Assembly (NCBI GenBank): GCA_002102555.1
Contig: MCFL01000058.1
Coordinates: 1-64,000, forward strand
Origin: Catenaria anguillulae PL171
Lineage: Eukaryota > Blastocladiomycota > Blastocladiomycetes > Blastocladiales > Catenariaceae
DNA length: 64,000 nucleotides
Direction of reading: 5' to 3'
The notes under the pieces are model-generated. The model did no database searches, was not told the DNA's origin, and worked only from the letters and a program-made list of their open reading frames with translations. Shown in pieces: positions 60,774 to 64,000 of this stretch (positions within the stretch are counted from its first letter, which is position 1; each line of letters begins with the position of its first letter). Position numbers and translations under genes: made by a program.

Positions 60774-62565
60774 ATGCCATGCAAAACTTCCTTGACTCGG
60801 CGCAATGTCTTCTGCCACCATGCTCACATCCATGGCTGCCCGTCTCGGCGCTCTTGGGCGCCCCCGCTGGCCCAACCATGCCATGCCGACACCTTTTACT
60901 CCACCGTCTTCCTCCCTGTGAGAAGTTTGTCTTGCTCTCAACGGTGCCACCACTCGGACCCAGTACCCAAGACCAAGCCCAAACCAGCACCTCCAACAGC
61001 ACCATCGTCCGCATCGATCCAACATCCGCCGCTCCCGTCCAAATCGCAAGACCCCTCTAAATGGTACTCGACCATCCTGACCCGATCGGGCATGCTCGAC
61101 TACCACGACGTCTCTGGATGCTACATCCTGCGCCCCTGGTCTTACTCGATCTGGTCGCACATCCAATCCTTCCTAAACGCACGCCTCACCGACTCGGGCG
61201 TCGACAACTGCTACTTCCCCATGTTTGTCACGTCGCGCGCACTCGACAAGGAACAAGCCCACGTGGCCGACTTTGCCCCGAGGTGGCTGGGTCACGCGCG
61301 CAGGCAAGTCGGAGCTGGCCGAACCTTTAGCCATCCGGCCCACCAGCGAAACCATCATGTACCCGGCATTTGCGCGGTGGATCACGTCGTATCGCGACTT
61401 GCCGCTGCGTCTCAACCAGTGGTGCAACGTTGTTCGGTGGGAGTTTAAACATCCGCAGCCGTTTTTGCGGTCGCGCGAGTTTTTATGGCAAGAAGGCCAC
61501 TCTGCATTTGCGACTGCGGCCCAGGCAGACGCCGAGGTGCGTGAAATGCTGGGTATTACAAGCAAGTGTACGAGGACTTGCTGGCCGTGCCCGTGATTGC
61601 CGGGCGCAAGTCGGACCGCGAAAAGTTTGCAGGTGCACTGTACACGAGCACGGTCGAGGCGTACATTCCGCCACGGGCCGTGCCATTCAAGGGCCACGTC
61701 ACATGCCTTGGGCCAAAACTTTGCGCGCATGTTTGATATCAAGGTGGCAAAAGATTCGGCGGGGCGAAATGGAACATGTGTGGCAGACAAGCTGGGGGCT
61801 CACTACGCGCACGCTGGGCGTCATGGTGCTTGTGCACGGCGACGACAAGGGTCTTGTGTTGCCCCCCAGGGTCGCCAGTGTACAGGTCGTGGTGGTGCCG
61901 TGTGGGTTGACGGCAAAGTTGGCCCCGGAGAAACGTGACGAGGTGATGCGTGCCGTGGCGCAGTGGTCGACGACTTGAAGCGCGCTGGTATCCGGGTCAA
62001 GGCTGATACGCGCGAGCAGTTTTCGCCCGGATTCAAGTTCAATGACTGGGAAATGAAGGGCGTTCCGATTCGCATCGAGGTCGGGCCCAGGGATGTCGCC
62101 AATGGCCAGGTGGTTGCAGTGCGGCGGGACATGTTGGGAGTCAAAACACCTGTCCCCGTGAATGGCGAGTTTGCGCGTGCGATTCAGGGCATGATGGATG
62201 AGATGCACAAGGACATGTTTGAGCGGGCAAAGCGGGACCGCGACGCACACGTGGCCGTGATTGACGAGTGGGAGAAGGACGGGTTTGTGCAGCTGGTTGG
62301 CGAGGAGAGCAAGATGGTGATGGCGCCGTGGTGTGGGTCAGTCGAGTGTGAAGAAAAGATCAAGGAGGCGTCGGCATCGGCATCGGCGGCGTCTGCTGGT
62401 GCTGGGGAGGCAGATGAGAGGGCACCCGCAATGGGTGCGAAATCGCTGTGCATTCCATTTGAGCAGCCAAGGGAGGTGGCGAGTGGAACGCGGTGCTTTG
62501 CACATGGGGTCAGCGGGTGTGGCAAGGAGGCGGTTGCGTACGGGTTGTTTGGGCGGTCGCATTGA
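60774..62565 (+). CDS. Prolyl-tRNA synthetase (eukaryotic/archaeal type)
   Basis: Class II synthetase charging tRNA-Pro. Motif 1/2 region: [55 protein letters not shown]; then [54 protein letters not shown]. The anticodon domain is [53 protein letters not shown], and the zinc-binding C-terminus [13 protein letters not shown]...[15 protein letters not shown] is typical of cytosolic/archaeal-type ProRS. At least five single-base losses break the frame (61280-61295 twice, 61555, 61660-61690, 61795, 61970). Start is uncertain: ATG 60774 is in frame, while a nearby frame ([17 protein letters not shown], 60819) looks like a mitochondrial presequence. Being essential, it is unlikely to be a pseudogene. 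Confidence 0.85.
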
Positions 62566-63335
62566 GAACATGGATGATAGGTAGAGGGTTGGGGTGGAGT
62601 GACGCGTCTTGCTTTTGCGCTTGAATCGAAAGGCCGTGTGCAGTTGTGTGTGTTTGCGTTGTGTTGTTGTAAACGAAATGGCAACGGCAATTGCTGATAG
62701 ACGCTCTGCTTGCACAAGCCAATACTTGCGGCAATTTGACGCTGGCGATCGACTACATGAAGCAATAGCAACTGGAGCCCATACCCGCCCTATTCGATCC
62801 CATTGCCCAGCCACTTGCACATCGTCACTTCTGCGCTGAGGCGTGCCACCAGTTGTATGGTTGTGACGACCTCGCTCACTTCCGTTGCCATCCGCACTGC
62901 AATCTCAATCTCGCCTGACCCATCCACACTTGCGACCCACCAGCCGGTCTCACATTCAGCCACTCGCAACTCCCCGCCGTGTCTCAATCACTGCCTTGCC
63001 CTGTCGCCAAGCAACGCATCGCATTGCATCCCATCCTAGTTGAGGTGTTGAGGTGGATCCGTCCTAACTCTTCTTAACGTCGTCCGTTGCGTTGCAACCA
63101 AAGCAATCCGACAGCGACTGCGCAGCTGACCGGAAATTGGACCGCTGCTGCATCTCTGATCTTTTTGCGGTGGCCGCGTGCCGTCCTGTTTTGGCAGTAA
63201 GTGGGATCGAACCAGATGTTGGCGACCATCACAAGCAAGTGACGCAGGCAATAATCCAAGACTCTCCAGACGACTTGATACCCTTCCCTTCCGATTCTTT
63301 TCCACACAATCCCGAACACTCCCAATCGCAGCAGC
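62566..63335. other. Intergenic region, ProRS / kinase
   Basis: 3'UTR of ProRS and promoter of the kinase. No gene recognised. Confidence 0.4.
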
Positions 63336-64000
63336 CATGGCTACTCAGTTCCCAACCCCGTCGCCAACACAACCCACCACCAACCCCAACAACACCTGCC
63401 ACGCCCGCGGGCGCATTCCCAGGCACGGGCGGCCCGCTCTCTGCACAGCCGCCCGTCCTTCCGCCCGGATCATTGATGCTCAACCGCTGGCGGGTCGTTG
63501 GGAAACTCGGGCAAGGTGCCTTTGGCCAAACGCTCGAGGCAGACGATACCGTGCTCAACAAGCGCGTGGCCATCAAGTTTGAGACGGGGACTGCTGCAAA
63601 GCAAGTACTTAAGCTTGAAATCTCCATCTTGAAGCGGTTACAAGGTATGCTTTCACTGACACTCCGATACTTTTTTTTTTTGGGGGGGGGGGGGATTGTT
63701 GTTGTCCATGCTCACGCTCACACGCCATCAAATGTATGGTCTCAACACAGGGTGTCCGTACTCTGCTCAGTTTTACGCTCAGGCACCATCGAAATCGGCC
63801 ACCCGCCCGCCCCGCAAACCTACATGGTCATGTCACTGCTTGGCACCAACCTTTCGGACTTGCGCAAGCAACAGCCGGGAAACAAGTTTTCAACGTCCAC
63901 AACGGCACTTCTCGGAAAGCAAATGATTGAGGCGCTCAAATGGGTGCACCAGTCGGGCTACTTGCATCGCGACGTCAAGCCGTCCAATTTCGTCATGGGC
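63336..64000 (+). CDS. Protein kinase, CK1/TTBK-like (3' truncated by window)
   Basis: N-terminal half of a Ser/Thr kinase. After a Pro/Thr-rich leader from ATG 63336 comes the kinase start LNRWRVVGKLGQGAFGQTLE (Gly loop GQGAFG), the Lys of VAIKFETG, KQVLKLEISILKRLQ, an intron (about 63644-63749, GTATGC...ACAG), then CPYSAQF, YMVMSLLGTNLSDLRKQQPG, TTALLGKQMIEALKWVHQSG and the catalytic loop YLHRDVKPSNFVMG. The order and the LLGxNLSxLRKQQP and LLGKQMIEA motifs match tau-tubulin-kinase-like members of the CK1 superfamily. One-base breaks occur near 63395 and 63775 (one missing T in a T run). The window ends just before the DFG motif. The intron contains T11G13. Confidence 0.8.
63671..63694 (+). 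repeat. T11-G13 homopolymer pair in kinase intron
   Basis: Eleven T followed directly by thirteen G inside the first intron of the kinase gene. Length likely uncertain in the assembly. Confidence 0.8.

Overview
This 64 kb window is nuclear DNA from a eukaryote, almost certainly a fungus. Genes sit on both strands, are G/C-rich at third codon positions, and carry short (about 68-110 nt) GT-AG introns. Fungal-type markers include a Mig1/CreA zinc-finger repressor, an RCC1-like mitochondrial protein, a fungal-type TBC protein and full VPS8. A TMC-family channel, a TTBK/CK1-like kinase and a canonical G-beta suggest an early-diverging (zoosporic, chytrid- or blastoclad-like) fungus rather than Dikarya. 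That placement is inference. I saw no rRNA, tRNA, CRISPR array or transposon.

Layout, left to right: RCC1-like mitochondrial protein (-), Mig1-like zinc finger (-), a gene-poor 3.6 kb stretch, TBC protein (+), RPL15 (-), a 2 kb gap holding an inverted partial RPL15 copy, DCAF11-like WD40 protein (+), HAD-IIA phosphatase (+), a Ser-rich disordered protein (+), OPA3-like A (-), nucleotide-sugar-transporter-like protein (-), a Cys-rich membrane protein (-), OPA3-like B (-), F-box-like protein (+), small heat-shock protein with heat-shock elements (-), TspO/MBR-like membrane protein (-), REV7 (+), stand-alone asparagine-synthetase-domain protein (-), RPP1 (-), COX4/Vb (+), G-beta (-), TMC channel (-), a UBZ4 plus PIP-box protein (-), ARF GTPase (+), LSM12 (+), VPS8 (-), prolyl-tRNA synthetase (+), and a TTBK-like kinase cut by the window end (+).

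Most of this is ordinary housekeeping: translation (RPL15, RPP1, ProRS), mitochondria (RCC1-like, OPA3-like, COX4), trafficking (ARF, VPS8, TBC), signalling (G-beta, kinase), proteostasis (sHSP, DCAF11, F-box) and DNA damage tolerance (REV7 and possibly the UBZ4/PIP protein). No operon-like logic is expected or seen. The least familiar gene is the UBZ4/PIP-box protein at 48.5-50.4 kb.

Caution on reading frames: about half of the genes are intact after splicing (TBC, COX4, ARF, LSM12, RPP1, the asparagine-synthetase-like gene, sHSP, G-beta). Others, including essential ones (RPL15, ProRS, VPS8), need one to several single-base corrections, often a missing base in a homopolymer. The simplest reading is residual assembly indels, not pseudogenes. 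For those genes the coordinates below span the whole gene and the frame breaks are noted.
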